Shown here: in pieces, positions 49,201 through 57,398 of the stretch | Layout of the letters: every line of letters begins with the position of its first letter | Position numbering within the stretch: position 1 is the first letter of the stretch | Assembly: GCF_037126465.1 (NCBI RefSeq) | Contig: NC_088203.1 | Span: forward strand, 102,610,668-102,674,667 | Source of the DNA: Ornithodoros turicata | Taxonomy: Eukaryota; Arthropoda; Arachnida; Ixodida; Argasidae | Direction of reading: 5' to 3' | DNA length: 64,000 nucleotides | Program-made: the position numbers and the translations under genes | Notes under the pieces: generated by a model | Database searches by the model: none | The model's input: the letters and a program-made list of their open reading frames with translations, nothing else | Told to the model about the DNA's origin: nothing

Positions 49201-49238
49201 ATATCGACAAGTTAGCACCCCTTCGACCCGTATTGTAG
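19207..49238 (+). CDS. Semaphorin-like gene A: N-terminal hydrophobic anchor, Sema domain and PSI domain, 13 exons
   Basis: Semaphorins are extracellular plexin ligands. Exons: 19207-19420, 22993-23064, 23598-23691, 23747-23798, 32894-33001, 33976-34081, 38376-38528, 41512-41642, 43518-43620, 43679-43739, 48086-48414, 48859-48980 and 49059-49238. Every junction has GT/AG and a matching phase, giving about 574 residues. Residues 1-28 are acidic, about 29-50 form one hydrophobic segment (TAAALLGFAVV and on), and then comes a Thr/Pro/Ser linker. Sema landmarks: YYMDRRRGFLIVGAKDAL, NYIKFILPL with LFVCGTNARSP, FAIGEHVYIFF with YSRIARLCK, SWTSFLKVRLTC, IIYGIF, AICSF, and PRPGQCV with SDSRTLP. The last exon is a PSI domain (CSDRYRECSKCVRNPFCGWH), followed by a stop. 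There is no Ig domain, C-terminal membrane segment or GPI signal. The spacing between VCG (exon 4) and NYIKF (exon 5) is about 20 residues shorter than usual, so an exon may be missed or lost. Closest class by eye is arthropod secreted Sema2. Confidence 0.85.
20096..20225 (+). repeat. Cryptic 'ggtacctacg' repeat array
   Basis: About 130 bases made of 'ggtacctac', 'gtaggtacc' and 'gatac' units in both orientations, so the stretch is largely self-complementary. It lies in intron 1 of semaphorin A. Confidence 0.8.
20541..20784. mobile_element. Hairpin MITE family 1, copy 1 (subtype a)
   Basis: A near-complete inverted repeat of about 240 bp bounded by TA. The ends are 'cactcttaaaaataaactt' and 'ttcatttttaagagtg', with 'gcacgctcctagccaac' inside. 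The two arms meet at a short loop around 'gtgcataatggcac'. Subtype a carries 'ttctcgcc' and 'ggagcctatt' in the arm. Confidence 0.93.
20839..21087. mobile_element. Hairpin MITE family 1, copy 2 (subtype b)
   Basis: Same terminal repeats as copy 1. The inner arms differ: 'ggcgtacgccttttctgtg' and a loop reading 'acttatgttgttcataattg', with 'atatcgttgtctgccc' in place of the subtype a segment. Confidence 0.92.
21167..21408. mobile_element. Hairpin MITE family 1, copy 3 (subtype a)
   Basis: TA-bounded foldback, nearly identical in the arms to copy 1, lying 80 bp after copy 2. Confidence 0.93.
22212..22460. mobile_element. Hairpin MITE family 1, copy 4 (subtype b)
   Basis: TA-bounded foldback with the 'gcgtacgcc' inner arms. 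The right end has lost a few bases ('gaagtttttaagagtgta'). Confidence 0.92.
23134..23376. mobile_element. Hairpin MITE family 1, copy 5 (subtype a), inside an AGT/AAT trinucleotide run
   Basis: Inserted into a 'gtagtagtag' microsatellite between exons 2 and 3 of semaphorin A; gtag repeats continue on both sides. Confidence 0.93.
23826..24695. mobile_element. Foldback element with 'ggtggtccaccaacc' ends, about 870 bp
   Basis: Two arms of nearly 390 bp are inverted copies of each other around a centre near 24250. Matching pieces include 'gcaattgcc', 'gatcgtaaagctgcgagg' and 'ggcaacct' with their complements. Gene B has an uninterrupted intron here ('cttgtatataactag'), so this is an insertion with a TA or TAT target. 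Confidence 0.85.
25230..25850 (-). repeat. About 106-bp satellite, minus-oriented arm
   Basis: Units contain 'gggactacctg', 'tttatgacc', 'tataaattgactttt' and 'tgactat'. These are the reverse complements of the units at 26.9-31.1 kb. Confidence 0.85.
26121..26889. mobile_element. Foldback element with 'ccgggtgtttcagttaaa' ends, 769 bp
   Basis: Near-perfect inverted arms of about 380 bp, flanked by TATA on both sides. It is inserted exactly where the satellite switches orientation. There is no coding frame. Confidence 0.9.
27785..28020. mobile_element. Hairpin MITE family 1, copy 6 (subtype b), left tip missing
   Basis: It begins at 'acttcaccgcatagcacg' without the usual 'cactcttaaaaa' tip and ends with a full 'tctaagagtgta'. 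It lies inside the satellite. Confidence 0.9.
30811..30986. mobile_element. Hairpin MITE family 1, copy 7 (subtype a), internally deleted
   Basis: The left arm is complete to 'ttttgtgccgtg', then it jumps to 'tgtcgggatgatggttgg' of the right arm, so most of the right inner arm is gone. Confidence 0.88.
32307..32873. mobile_element. hAT-like non-autonomous element, 551 bp, with 8-bp target duplication
   Basis: The terminal repeats 'catagaaatctt' (32315) and 'aagatttctatg' (ending 32865) are inverted. The 8-bp sequence GTTTAGAG flanks both sides. Gene B has a single 'gtttacag' at the matching place, which is the empty site. 8-bp duplications are typical of hAT elements. It holds a short (ca)n run and no transposase. 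Confidence 0.88.
33100..33494. mobile_element. MITE of the 'tagggtctgactttt' family, semaphorin A intron 5
   Basis: The left end 'tagggtctgacttttccggg' and right end 'gagtcagaacctata' are imperfect inverted repeats. Gene B carries a matching copy at the same place, so it predates the duplication. Confidence 0.65.
34214..34451. mobile_element. Hairpin MITE family 1, copy 8 (subtype a)
   Basis: Complete foldback with 'ggaggagcctattttgtg' in the arm. The flanking bases are GC rather than TA. Confidence 0.92.
34551..34800. mobile_element. Hairpin MITE family 1, copy 9, mixed a/b arms
   Basis: The left arm has the subtype a piece ('acgttctcgtcc', 'ggcggagcctattttgtg') while the right arm has the subtype b piece ('ggcgtacgcctcccg', 'gataacgatatcattcg'). 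The two arms therefore derive from different subtypes. Confidence 0.9.
34884..35150 (+). pseudogene. PIF/Harbinger transposase N-terminal fragment
   Basis: The frame encodes KKWLRKIWTKEWVLRKEHC, then LLRELQQEDPCAYRKVLRID and AAAFEYILLRI before a stop. This follows the family pattern of a Trp-rich basic start, an EDP-x-x-Y segment and a 'FLR(M)-x-x-x-F-x-x-LL' helix. The catalytic DDE region is absent, so it is a relic. It lies in intron 6 of semaphorin A, between hairpin MITE copies 9 and 10. Confidence 0.7.
35370..36400. repeat. GTGAGG-rich minisatellite-like region in both orientations
   Basis: About 1 kb dense in 'gtgagg', 'gtgaggcc' and 'cctcacgg'. At 35500-35730 the unit is roughly 45 bases ('ttcgtgaggaacctcac'). 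A second block at 35990-36380 is dominated by 'gtgaggatga' and 'catgagg'. Open frames here reflect low complexity. Confidence 0.8.
36470..36962. mobile_element. Hairpin MITE family 1 relative, longer divergent copy
   Basis: The ends resemble the family ('cttcatcgcatagcacactc' left; 'gctatgccctgaagttca', 'tttttagagtg' right). The arms are diverged and separated by about 250 bp of extra sequence, including a (gt)n run near 36570. Confidence 0.65.
38604..39340. mobile_element. pogo/Tigger-like element, about 737 bp
   Basis: The left end 'cagtcaaacctcgctttac' and right end 'aaaacgaggtccgactg' are inverted and bounded by TA. Inner subterminal repeats ('gttcgtaaatcgagg', 'gtatatcgagg') recur on both arms. 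No intact transposase frame. It lies in semaphorin A intron 7 and is absent from B. Confidence 0.75.
40388..40905. mobile_element. Candidate MITE with 'gagtaaaa' ends
   Basis: The left side 'ctctaaggaaaagaggga' with 'gtaaaacgggg' faces a right side of 'ggagtaaaatcactcc' and 'tttttttctgtg'. The interior repeats 'actcccc' and 'agtcccc'. The boundaries are approximate. Confidence 0.45.
40930..41100. repeat. Dispersed repeat fragment with 'gggacggatctagg' end
   Basis: It starts 'gggacggatctaggatttt', contains 'ggggtcccggacccctgg' and ends 'gagatccgcgcctgc', giving imperfect inverted ends. Similar ends are common in arthropod interspersed repeats. Confidence 0.4.
44104..44240. mobile_element. Small hairpin element, 'ccggggagctaaaaagaca'
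   Basis: The arms 'cagtgccggggagctaaaaa' and the complement 'tttttagctccccggcactg' are inverted around a 'gtgcaatgtg' centre. A half copy is at about 56520-56585. Confidence 0.85.
44576..46450. mobile_element. 1.85-kb inverted-arm element flanked by 14-bp direct repeats
   Basis: The direct repeat 'cactgaaactaata' is at 44576-44589 and 46437-46450. The left arm (about 44629-44770) carries 'gaggaaaacttacacacac', 'tggcttgacgtaa', 'gacgtttcgatg' and 'ttatagcttagtc'. The right arm carries the same pieces inverted (46300-46436). The interior holds copies of another MITE at 44797-45077. No coding frame. Confidence 0.75.
44797..45077. mobile_element. Two adjacent MITE copies with 'cccaagcagcacaat' ends
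   Basis: Each copy has 'cccaagcagcacaat' followed by 'actgaaagtcgagtgcaata' at one end and the complement at the other, around 'gaacattgataagacaca'. Another copy is at 50252-50395. Confidence 0.8.
47697..47818. mobile_element. Near-perfect hairpin element, 'aaccccgagactagggaac'
   Basis: The arms 'aaccccgagactagggaac', 'acgaagggacagacac' and 'gaagtctcaa' are mirrored by their complements after a tiny loop near 47755. In gene A intron 10. Confidence 0.9.
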
Positions 49239-49845
49239 AACCCACTAACGCGGTATTCACTTTCAGACCTGGAGCCTACGGTAATGCTACTTTACCCAGG
49301 GACTACATATCGGACCCTGAGTCAAGAACCTGTGGTCCTTGAGGCAACCCAGAGCTAAGGACTCTGAAAGATAATTAAAAGCGTAATAATTGGTAATTGA
49401 AATAGCTCTGCTCATCATTACATGCTAAATTAGTTCTTCGCTAAAGAAAAACACTTCATCCGTACACTAACTGTAAACAGTCTTTCGGTTGTATCCAGTA
49501 GGCAGAGGGCTGGAGGTGCGAGTTGAAGGGAGGATGAAGGATGAAGGATGAGTTGAAGGGAGTTGAAGGGAACAGACTGCAGGAACCAACACCACTTCGA
49601 TAACAGAAGGCCAATGAACTCTTTGGATCAACGTCACGAGTTTGACGAGATAGACGTGACGTCACCGAAAGAGCGAAGAGAAGTCTCGCTCCGGAGCCTC
49701 TGCTAAACGGGTTTTTAATCCAAGGGAGCTTTGCGTGTGCACGTGGTCCGTGTGTGTAACTACTGCCGACAGTCATGATGCTGGAACCATAAACATCTTT
49801 ATACATATATGCATTTATGCATGCATAAAATGAATCGAACGATGT

Positions 49846-50790
49846 CAATATTTTCAGCCTGCGATATTATCGATAATTTCAAAATATCGATATTACATTG
49901 GTATCGATATGCATGCCGATAGGAATATCAGCTTGTACACGCGGACGATATGGAAGAAACGGGTCAGCGAGTTTGTTAACCAAACTTAACGGCTTTTCCC
50001 CTCTCCCCGTTTTTTTATGGGATTTTTTCTTGATGGCCTGGCTCCGTAGTCCGTGGTCGCAAACATCCATTCCTCGAAGAACAAGGAAAAAGGAGGCAAG
50101 CTGGTGCGGATCCGAAGAGGGAGGCATCCTCTGCAGTCACAGAAGTTCTTGCACCACTTATTCCCCAATCGGGATAACTGAGGGCGTACCGCCATTGGTC
50201 CTCGTAATGCACGTTGTTCATCCCAGTCTTGATCACGTGCCTCAGCGGTAATCCCAAGCAGCACAATGTACTGAAAGGCGAGCGCAACGGGGGTGGACGG
50301 CATGTGTCTTATCGATGTTCTTTAGTCTGTTCAAGGCCTTCCACCCACGTTCACCCACATTGCACTCGGCTTTCAGTAGATTGTGCTAGGAAGGGAGTTG
50401 TCAGGACTCAGGACAGAAGACGCCGATATTTCGAACAGGGACTGTTCTTCTGGGCACCGTCTGGGCACCTAACCCTCTAAATACCATGCCAATAATGAGG
50501 ACGGTGCCCAGAAGAAGAACCCTCTCTGTTCGAAATATCGTCGGCTTCTGTCCTGAGGCAACTCTCTCTTCGTACATCTCTACCGGTTCGCTGTATTTCT
50601 ACCCATCTAAGTACATTGTGCTGCTTGGGACACGCGTGGAAAATAATCAAAGGGCAACTTTTTTAGTTGTTCGAGCAATGCCGTGACGACTTTTCAAATA
50701 TCGTTATGTCGATATTTCTATAATATCGATAATTCGATATAAATATCGATATTTTAATCGATTTCATCGATTATCTTTGATGACTATGTT
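49846..50790. mobile_element. Candidate element flanked by inverted TATCGATA clusters
   Basis: Clusters of 'atatcgata' lie at 49862-49912 and 50696-50768. Between them are a MITE copy (50252-50395), a lone 'gtacattgtgctgcttggga' end (50612-50631) and an inverted 'gtgcccagaagaa' pair (about 50443-50516). No gene is seen. Whether the clusters are the ends of one element is inference. Confidence 0.4.
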
Positions 50791-50814
50791 TATCGGTGTC
50801 GAAGAGATCGATGC

Positions 50815-51110
50815 ATACAGGAGCGGGTTAACGTGTCCCGCTCGTTGGTGGTAACCAAGGTCCTGCTGAAGACGGGAAGGTGGTGGGTTCGAATCCTACC
50901 ACCGGTTGTGCTCTCTAAGGTTTTCCCTGGGTTTCCCGAAGACATTGCACACGAATGTCGGCACAGTTCCCCCTGAAGTGTGCCCAGGAGGAACACTAAT
51001 TCCCCTGTCCCCCATTCCTTCCTGCTGTCCTCACTCCATCTGTTCATATCTGTACGCCGCTCATAGCCACAGCCGCTTCGCGGCGCTAACACGGAATCAA
51101 AAATACGTGC
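50815..51110 (+). mobile_element. tRNA-derived SINE, plus strand
   Basis: The head carries an RNA polymerase III B box ('gggttcgaatcc' at about 50886). The body follows as 'gttttccctgggtttcccg', 'aatgtcggcacagttcccc', 'gtgtgcccaggagg' and 'cgcttcgcggcgctaac'. Its layout recalls the tick tRNA-type SINEs (Ruka class); that assignment is from memory and needs a search. Confidence 0.75.
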
Positions 51111-52109
51111 ATACATACAAGGGAGTGGGATAACATGGATGGAAATAAGGATGCTCAAGAGATGCAGGACACTCGGTGTAGAGTCCAGACCAGTGGTTCT
51201 CAGCTTATGTTATTTGAGGGAACCAATGATCGTGCCACCACGACTTCACATCAATGTGTTCAGTCGTCGTCTTTTCAACCCATGCGTATAGCTTCCTTGA
51301 TCTGCAGGAGCTGTCTCTGCACTCCGATCTTCGACTGCACTCAAAAAGAAGAGAAATCATTGAAGCGGTAGAGATAAGTGCATGGTTCCACATGCATCAG
51401 AGAAACATCTTCCTGACGGATAAATAATTCGAATTTTTCCGTAATTCGTAGCCACCCTGACTTCAGATATCTAATCTTGAGCATTCCTTGATTTTCTTTT
51501 CCTCTCTTCTTCAGCCTTCTGACATGCCTATTTGTTACGGGCTCCAGCGCACGTGTGCTCTTGAGTCGCCGGGGGATATCTTCTGACATAAGCAGTACAG
51601 AGGGCCATCCAAATCGGGCATCTGCAGAAAGTATATGCGTCGTTTTGCCGAACAACATGTAACAGCATGCCGAACACCATTTCGGTGCATGTAATTTTTT
51701 TTACGAGAAACAAGAAGAAAAGAAATAGAAAAACAAACTTTATACTCGTTATCGGGCTGCAACAAGGAGGAGAGGGACGACTTATGGCGTCATAGCTTCT
51801 GCGCAGTCAGTGGAGGGCAGCGCCTGTCTTGATAGATTTGAGTTTACATATTTCTTGCGCGGAGCGGTGTACCAATGCGCTCTTCGGATCAGCTATCCGG
51901 CTGGCTCACGCGATGGGGCGACGAAAGATTTCGAACAGCCCCCCCCCCCCCCAAGAGTCTTTGGTAATCCTTCTGAAAGCCACTGGTAAACAGCGCTGGC
52001 GGTTCTCTCGTTACGTATAGGTGAGATAGCGTGCTCTTACCATAGATGACGACGAATGCGCCGCAAATGCAGTCGGGTAGAGAAAGAGAAGGAACACCAA
52101 AGCGTCTCC
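51111..52109. other. Intergenic stretch without supported gene
   Basis: There are short frames on both strands (for example a minus frame over 51341-51765) but no family I recognise. A poly-C run is at about 51940-51952. Confidence 0.35.
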
Positions 52110-52157
52110 TACACTCTCAGAAATGAACTTCACCGCATAGCACGCTCCTAGACCCTA
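52110..52157. mobile_element. Left-tip fragment of hairpin MITE family 1
   Basis: It reads 'tacactctcagaaatgaact' and continues to 'gcacgctcctag', then breaks off. Confidence 0.8.
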
Positions 52158-52339
52158 GTTACCCTCGACCCTCATGAAACACATGCTTCAAGAAGGTCTC
52201 CCGGCTAAATCACTTGTAGCAGCCGCCTGTCAGCATCGCCCATCGACTACGAGCGCAATAAATATGACGCGAGCTCACGGGGCCGCTTCTGCGTGCCAGC
52301 GCGCTTTCGCATTCATTCTGACAACGACAGTCAGTCTAG

Positions 52340-52480
52340 TTGTACTTGCTTGTCTCCCGAGGTACACGCCACACACTCGTGAACAGAAAGAACCCCAGAG
52401 AGCACAGCCGGCACATGGATTCGAACCCGGGTATCTCCTAGTAACCACTGAGTCACGGGAGCTGCACCGACCCATTGATC
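52340..52480 (-). mobile_element. SINE head fragment, minus strand
   Basis: The reverse complement has a tRNA-like head with A-box-like 'gactcagtggttac' and B box 'gggttcgaatcc' (at about 52414-52425 on the plus strand as 'ggattcgaaccc'), followed by 'gctgtgctctctggggttc'. Confidence 0.7.
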
Positions 52481-52619
52481 TGTGGCCGACTGCATTCGGT
52501 TGTATGGCACACCAAGGGGAAAAGATGGTGGTGGTGAACTCTTGCCGTAGACCAGAATCGGAGTATAGGCACCTACTCTAAGAACGTTGCCATGGACGAC
52601 CAGGCTATGGCGGACAACG

Positions 52620-52780
52620 TCACGAGTGTCACATGGGGGATTGTGCATCCTGGGCCGGCTTCACAAGGAACTGTACCGACATTTTGACCTAAAACATCTA
52701 AGGAAAACCCAGGGAAAACATTCGGGCAGTGCAGCCAGCGCCCGGATTTGAACCGGGGTAACCTCCCAAGAGAAATAACT
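52620..52780 (-). mobile_element. Second SINE fragment, minus strand
   Basis: On the minus strand: a head with 'ggttcaaatccgggcgctg', then 'ttttccctgggttttcc', 'aatgtcggtacagttcctt' and 'ggcccaggatgcac'. It matches the same SINE body as 50815-51110. Confidence 0.7.
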
Positions 52781-52781
52781 T

Positions 52782-52885
52782 CGACTGCACAGCGCGCTTC
52801 TAGCCATATGTCATCAGGAAGGATATCGTTTCCTCTCCCGATTTGTAGATAACGGGTGGCGTACGCGTTTTTGCGAAAATTGTCA
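52782..52885. mobile_element. Left-half fragment of hairpin MITE family 1
   Basis: 'aacttcgactgcacagcgcg', 'cttctagcc' and 'ggtggcgtacgcgttttt' show a diverged subtype b left arm. The right arm is missing; the LINE lies beside it. Confidence 0.7.
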
Positions 52886-52904
52886 AGATGTTGCGAAAAT
52901 AAGA

Positions 52905-55480
52905 GCGCAGCCCTCGGTAGCTCAGTCCGTAGCGTGGTGGCTCGCTGAGCTCAAAATTGCGGGTTCGATCCCGGCCGGGGGCAGTAGCAATGTGGGGGAG
53001 GTAAACGTTGCTTCCAGCAGCGTGTGTCGGAGATTTGTGGCGTCGTGAACCCCAGATGGTCCAAATTATCCGCAGTACGCATTTCTCCGGAGCGTGAGTG
53101 AGCGAGTGCCAAGAGGAAGTGGCACGCAGCCCAAAGACGATTGGACGAGGCAGTTGACGCAGGACTGACTTGGCGCCAGGCAGGAACACCGCAGCGGAAC
53201 AGAGTGAGGAGGCACTTGAGGCGCCGGGACGGCGCGAAAAGTGTTGCCCAAGAGAGACGGGAATAGGCGGGGTCAGAGAGCGGGGGCCGGGAGTTAAGGT
53301 GGCAGCGGGAAAGGAGGTCAAAGCGGGAAAACATTGCGAGCAAGACGGGCGAGAGAAGCGGAATACCTGCGAGAGTCGAAGAGAAGAGCGATGCTTTAGC
53401 GAGGGCATCCACAGCCTCGTTTTGCGCAATCCCAGCATGTCCAGGGATCCAAGCTATGACGAACTCGCGTACGGAAAGGGGACACAGAGTCACTGGACAG
53501 CCAGGCGCAGATAGCATCGAGGTAAGACTGAAGAACCGACTGTAGCTCAGATGGAGACGAGGCAGCGGCCAGAAAGGCGATGTCGTCGGCGTAGACCAAG
53601 GTGACGATGCGCGGGTGAGTGGGCAGACCAATAAGTTGAGTTAAACAATAAGTTGAAAAGGAGAGGGACATGATGCAACCCTGCGGCACACCCCTTGTCT
53701 GGCTGCAGCAACGGGAGGAGAAGGCACAGTCAGTACAATAGAATTGCCTGTCGCTGAGGAAGGACTGGATCCAGGCTAAAAGGTATGCCGGAATAGGGGT
53801 GGATTGAAGGGATCGCAAGAGCAGCGAGTACTCACCGAATCAAACGCCTTGGGGATGTCTAGGGTGACAAGAGCAGCAAACTCGGACCTCATCCTTGCCC
53901 TGCAGAGATTGACGTCAAGGATGGGGTGCGCAAACCTGATCGAGAAGCCGGCGCGGAAGCCTATCTGAACAGGGGACAGGATGTTGCTGGTGGTTAGCAG
54001 CAGCGAGATGCGAGAAAAGACGACACGTTCCACGAGCTTGGCAAGCAGGGATGTAAGGGCAATGGGACGGAGGTTATCGGCGGGGCACCCACCAAGGGGA
54101 TTCTTGCGGATAAGGACCACTCTTGGGAGCTTCCACTGAACAGGAATCATTGACAATCCCCACGAGAAGGGACGGGTGGGAGGACCACACAGACTTGAGA
54201 GGTCGGACAGTCACTTTGTCGTTGCCGGGAGCAGAGGGGCGGAGTGCCCGGATGTGGGGATCGGGGTCGTCAAAGGTAGCAGGGACATACCCGTTGGGAG
54301 CGGACAACTGGAAAGTAAGAGGGTGCTACGGCAACGTGTTCGTAAAGCGGGTCTCGAGATCCCGGACGCGCTCATCCAGGAGGGAGCATATGTCGGGGGC
54401 GACGGAAAGATCTTGGAAGGGGCGCTGATTGGAGCGAGCACGACGAAGGAGACAATACAGGGAGCCGCGGCGCACGGGAAATGACACATGGGAATGTAGA
54501 GAAGAAAAGTACTCAGATTTAGCCTTGAGAATGGCGAGCTTGAAGGAAGCGTTGAGGCGCTTGTAAGCAACCCAGTTCAGAGGGCAGGAGTTGGGGCGGA
54601 GCTTCTTCCAGGCAGCTTTGCGCAGGCGGAGAGAACGGGCACAGGAAGCATTCCACCAGACGGGGAGCGGGCAAGTAGTGTGCTTCACGCAGGAGAAGGA
54701 CGCGGCAGGACTCCGCGACGGCCGAGAGGAACAGGGAGCCGGAGGCAATGTCACGCACGTCCTGCGGAAGGTGCTGATTGAGGTAGGCCACCTGGGAGGA
54801 TAACCGGACAAATGACACACGCTGAGCACATGGGGCAGCTGAGAACAAGACGGAGTCAATCGTGAAGAGAAGAGGCACATAGTCACTATTGCAACCAATG
54901 TGGAGTGGGAGCCAGGAGGAGATGAGACAGCGACCAGAGAAGGAAAGGTCAATGGAGGATGATTGGCTGTTGCGGAAGAACGTTGGGTGCCGCGAGTTGG
55001 GAGTTTGCTGGGAGTTTGCAAAGGAGTTTGCTTGACCCAGGAGTACAAACGCAGGCCACGGGGGTCAGTTCGAGAGTCCCATGCAATACGGTGGGAATTG
55101 AAGTAGCCCAACAGGACGAGATCGGACGAGCAAGAAGCAAAGGCGGTATCAAAGACAGCCTCGTCGGCGAAGTCGCCGGGGCAATACGCATTAGCAACAA
55201 AAAGGGGAGCTCCCCTGGAGCGCCGAGCCGGACTACAACAAGTGTGGTACATGATGATGAGGCGAGGGCAGATGAAAGTGGGAGGGCAGAGCTAGCAAGC
55301 GTGACGAGGCCCCTACCACGCCTGCTGACCCTGTCTCAGTGGAAAGTAGAGAAGCCAGGGATGTATAGAAGTCGTCACGCCAGCTGAAAGCCGGCGACCG
55401 CAACGGCACAGGAAGTTCTTCGGGGGCAGTTGCAACCGAAAAAAGAGAGAGCGACGCCTTACCAGAGCGAGGCGCCAAAA
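52905..55480 (-). pseudogene. Non-LTR retrotransposon (LINE with AP-endonuclease, RT and RNase H), frameshifted
   Basis: Read on the minus strand, broken frames give a degraded AP-type endonuclease (55478 to about 54900; DLVLLGYFNSHRIAW, where the usual GDFN has become GYFN). A linker follows, with KLAILKAKSEYF at about 54540. The reverse transcriptase has NLRPIALTS (about 54080), TLDIPKAFDS (about 53850), GVPQG (about 53690) and YADD (about 53590). An RNase H-like end reads IAWIPGHAGIAQNEAVD (about 53450). Domain order and the RNase H place it in the I/R1/jockey group. Frames shift at least twice, so it is dead. A terminal plus-strand tRNA-like segment lies at its 3' end. Confidence 0.88.
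52919..52990 (+). repeat. tRNA-like segment at the LINE 3' end, antisense to it
   Basis: The plus strand reads 'ggtagctcagtccgtagc' (A-box-like) and 'gcgggttcgatcccggcc' (B box) about 35 bases apart, but it does not fold into a clean cloverleaf by eye. It is a tRNA-derived repeat rather than a tRNA gene. It sits antisense to the LINE, whose last frame runs into it. Confidence 0.65.
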
Positions 55481-55637
55481 GACCAGGAGCTAGACCGTCA
55501 ACAACACAGCCTAGAAGCCGAATGGCACGTAGTAGTACGGAGTCTACAAATGGCTTGCGCTACTTCTTTTTCGTCACTTTCAGAGGCGACAGGCCTCCGC
55601 GTTCACCACGTGGTGGTCCAAAGTCTGTGCAAAACAC

Positions 55638-56250
55638 GTGCTGGACAAGATGGCCGACAACGAGGTGAGCGCGCACATCGAACAGCGAATTGTCATGAAG
55701 TTTCTCGTGAATGAAGGCGTAAAGTCATCTGAAATTCACAGAAGACTTCAGGCTCAGTATGGCCACGATACATTTAGCCGCAGCAAAGCGTTTGAGTGGT
55801 GCAAACGGCATCCGAGACGGCCGTACACCAGTATAGGACGATCCCGTGTGGGTCAGAGCCCAATGTCAGAGTTCCTGAGAACATCCAACTTGTGGAGCGC
55901 CTGATCCTCAAGGACCGACGGATAAAATATCTCGAACTGGCTCGAAAGACGGACCTTTCTGTAAGAACGTCGAACACTATCATTCATGAACACCTCCAGT
56001 TTCGGAGAGTTGGGTCCCGAGGCAGCTCTCCGTGTTTGACCGGCAGAGAAGATTGGAAATCTCCCAAGAGCTAAGGTGCGATGACGAGGTCGGGAATGCG
56101 GTCCGAGCATGGCTGCTACGCGCCGGCAAGGATTTCTACGCTGCTGGCATCCAAGCCCCCCTAAAACGCTGGGACAATTGCATTAGTGCAGCTGGAGGTT
56201 ACGTTGAAAAATCAAACAAATTTCTCGCCTGTAAGTTAATTTTACTTTTG
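55638..56250 (+). pseudogene. mariner transposase, internally deleted and frameshifted
   Basis: The N-terminal DNA-binding part is clear: EQRIVMKFLVNEGVKSSEIH, SRSKAFEWCKR, then in a shifted frame RVPENIQLVERLILKDRRI. The C-terminal end (FYAAGIQAPLKRWDNCISA, then GGYVEK) follows in another frame from about 56130. The middle with the catalytic D,D34D residues is missing, so the element is an inactive deletion derivative. Confidence 0.85.
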
Positions 56251-56519
56251 TGGAAAATGAAAACTCCCGGTTTGACACACCCCTCGTAAATTGCTAGTAG
56301 GACGCAACGGCCGTGCTATAGAAGGATATCAAAAAGGGTTCAGGGGTGGTGATAAAGATCTTTCAGTTATTGATAGGAAGAAACAACAAGGCCTTGTTAG
56401 AGCACGTGATCAGGCAGACCAGTTGGAGGAGCGACAATCTTGAGAAGAAGGCGGAGCTGAATCCGAGAAGATCAGGTTTAAGTGGGCTTTGAAAGATAAT
56501 AAAGATTTTGATTCGCTAG

Positions 56520-56590
56520 TCAGTGCAATGTGTATGTGTCTGTCTTTTTAGCTCCCCGGCACTGGGGTTTTTAACGCTTTTAATCATGAT
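56520..56590. mobile_element. Half copy of the 'agctccccggcactg' hairpin element
   Basis: It reads 'tgtctgtctttttagctccc' and on to 'ggggtttttaacgc', matching one arm of the element at 44104-44240. Confidence 0.7.
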
Positions 56591-56618
56591 TGTAGAAGGA
56601 TACAAGCATGCATTATGT

Positions 56619-56859
56619 GCTCTCTAAAAACAGAACTTCACCGCATAGCACGCTGTGCGCCAACCATTCCGAAGAATGATAGGGTTATCGCTTCTGATTC
56701 GAAGGGAGAGTGGGGCGTACGCCTTTTTGCGGCAATTTTCATATATCCAAATTGCCACCAAAAGGCGTACGTCCCCTCTCTTCAAATCAGAAACGATAAC
56801 CATATCATCAATGGTTGGCGTACAGCGTGCTATGCGGTGAAGTTCTGTTTTTAGAGTGT
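56619..56859. mobile_element. Hairpin MITE family 1 relative, copy 13 (third subtype)
   Basis: The tips read 'ctctaaaaacagaacttcac' and 'gaagttctgtttttagag'. The arms have 'ggggcgtacgcc' and 'cttctgattcgaaggga'. It is closest to the divergent copy at 36470-36962. Confidence 0.85.
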
Positions 56860-57321
56860 GGCGATAAACAGCACCCGGCTTACATTTCAGGAGTGGTGCA
56901 AGATGGGTAGCTGGTATCGGATTATAAAGTTGATATGCAGTCAGAAGAGACGGACAGGTAACGTAGTGGAAGTTATGTATAGAAGTTCTGCCCTCTACGC
57001 TACTTGTCTAATCTCTAATTTCCCTGTCTTTTGGCGGCATCTCAACATTATTCTACTTCTGTTCACGGTCTGATGAAGTAGAAAAAGGACAAGCTTCTTC
57101 AAGAAGCAGGCGTCTCAGGGCTCCTATGATTCACTTCTTCTTTTTTTTTTTTTCGTGGGATGCTTCAGGTACATGACCCGATTTGTCGCATAACATCAAA
57201 CCTACTGCGATCCAAATCTGTAATCTTCTCACGATATCCCTCGTATTGAACGCTTGTACCACCGTCCGCATCGTGACGGACACTAAGCACACGCTGTCCC
57301 GCTGTTGTGGCAGCATAGCTC

Positions 57322-57398
57322 GAGACCACGAGAAACGTCCAGACACGAAGTGGAAGAAGCAGGAGCAGAAGAAGAACGTCCAGGCGTCAATGGGAGGC
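57322..57398 (+). other. Conserved basic segment upstream of the semaphorin B ATG
   Basis: The frame encodes RDHEKRPDTKWKKQEQKKN, the counterpart of the basic stretch before semaphorin A. A second in-frame ATG is at 57390. Confidence 0.4.

Noticed and set aside
51341..51765. Overlapping minus-strand frames, 105 and 76 codons
   Set aside because: No recognisable family, no splice context and no second copy in the window.
52919..52990. tRNA gene
   Set aside because: A- and B-box motifs are present but the arms do not pair into a cloverleaf by eye, and the stretch is joined to repeat sequence.
53170..54484. Plus-strand frames of about 100 codons
   Set aside because: They lie opposite the LINE reading frames and show no family match.
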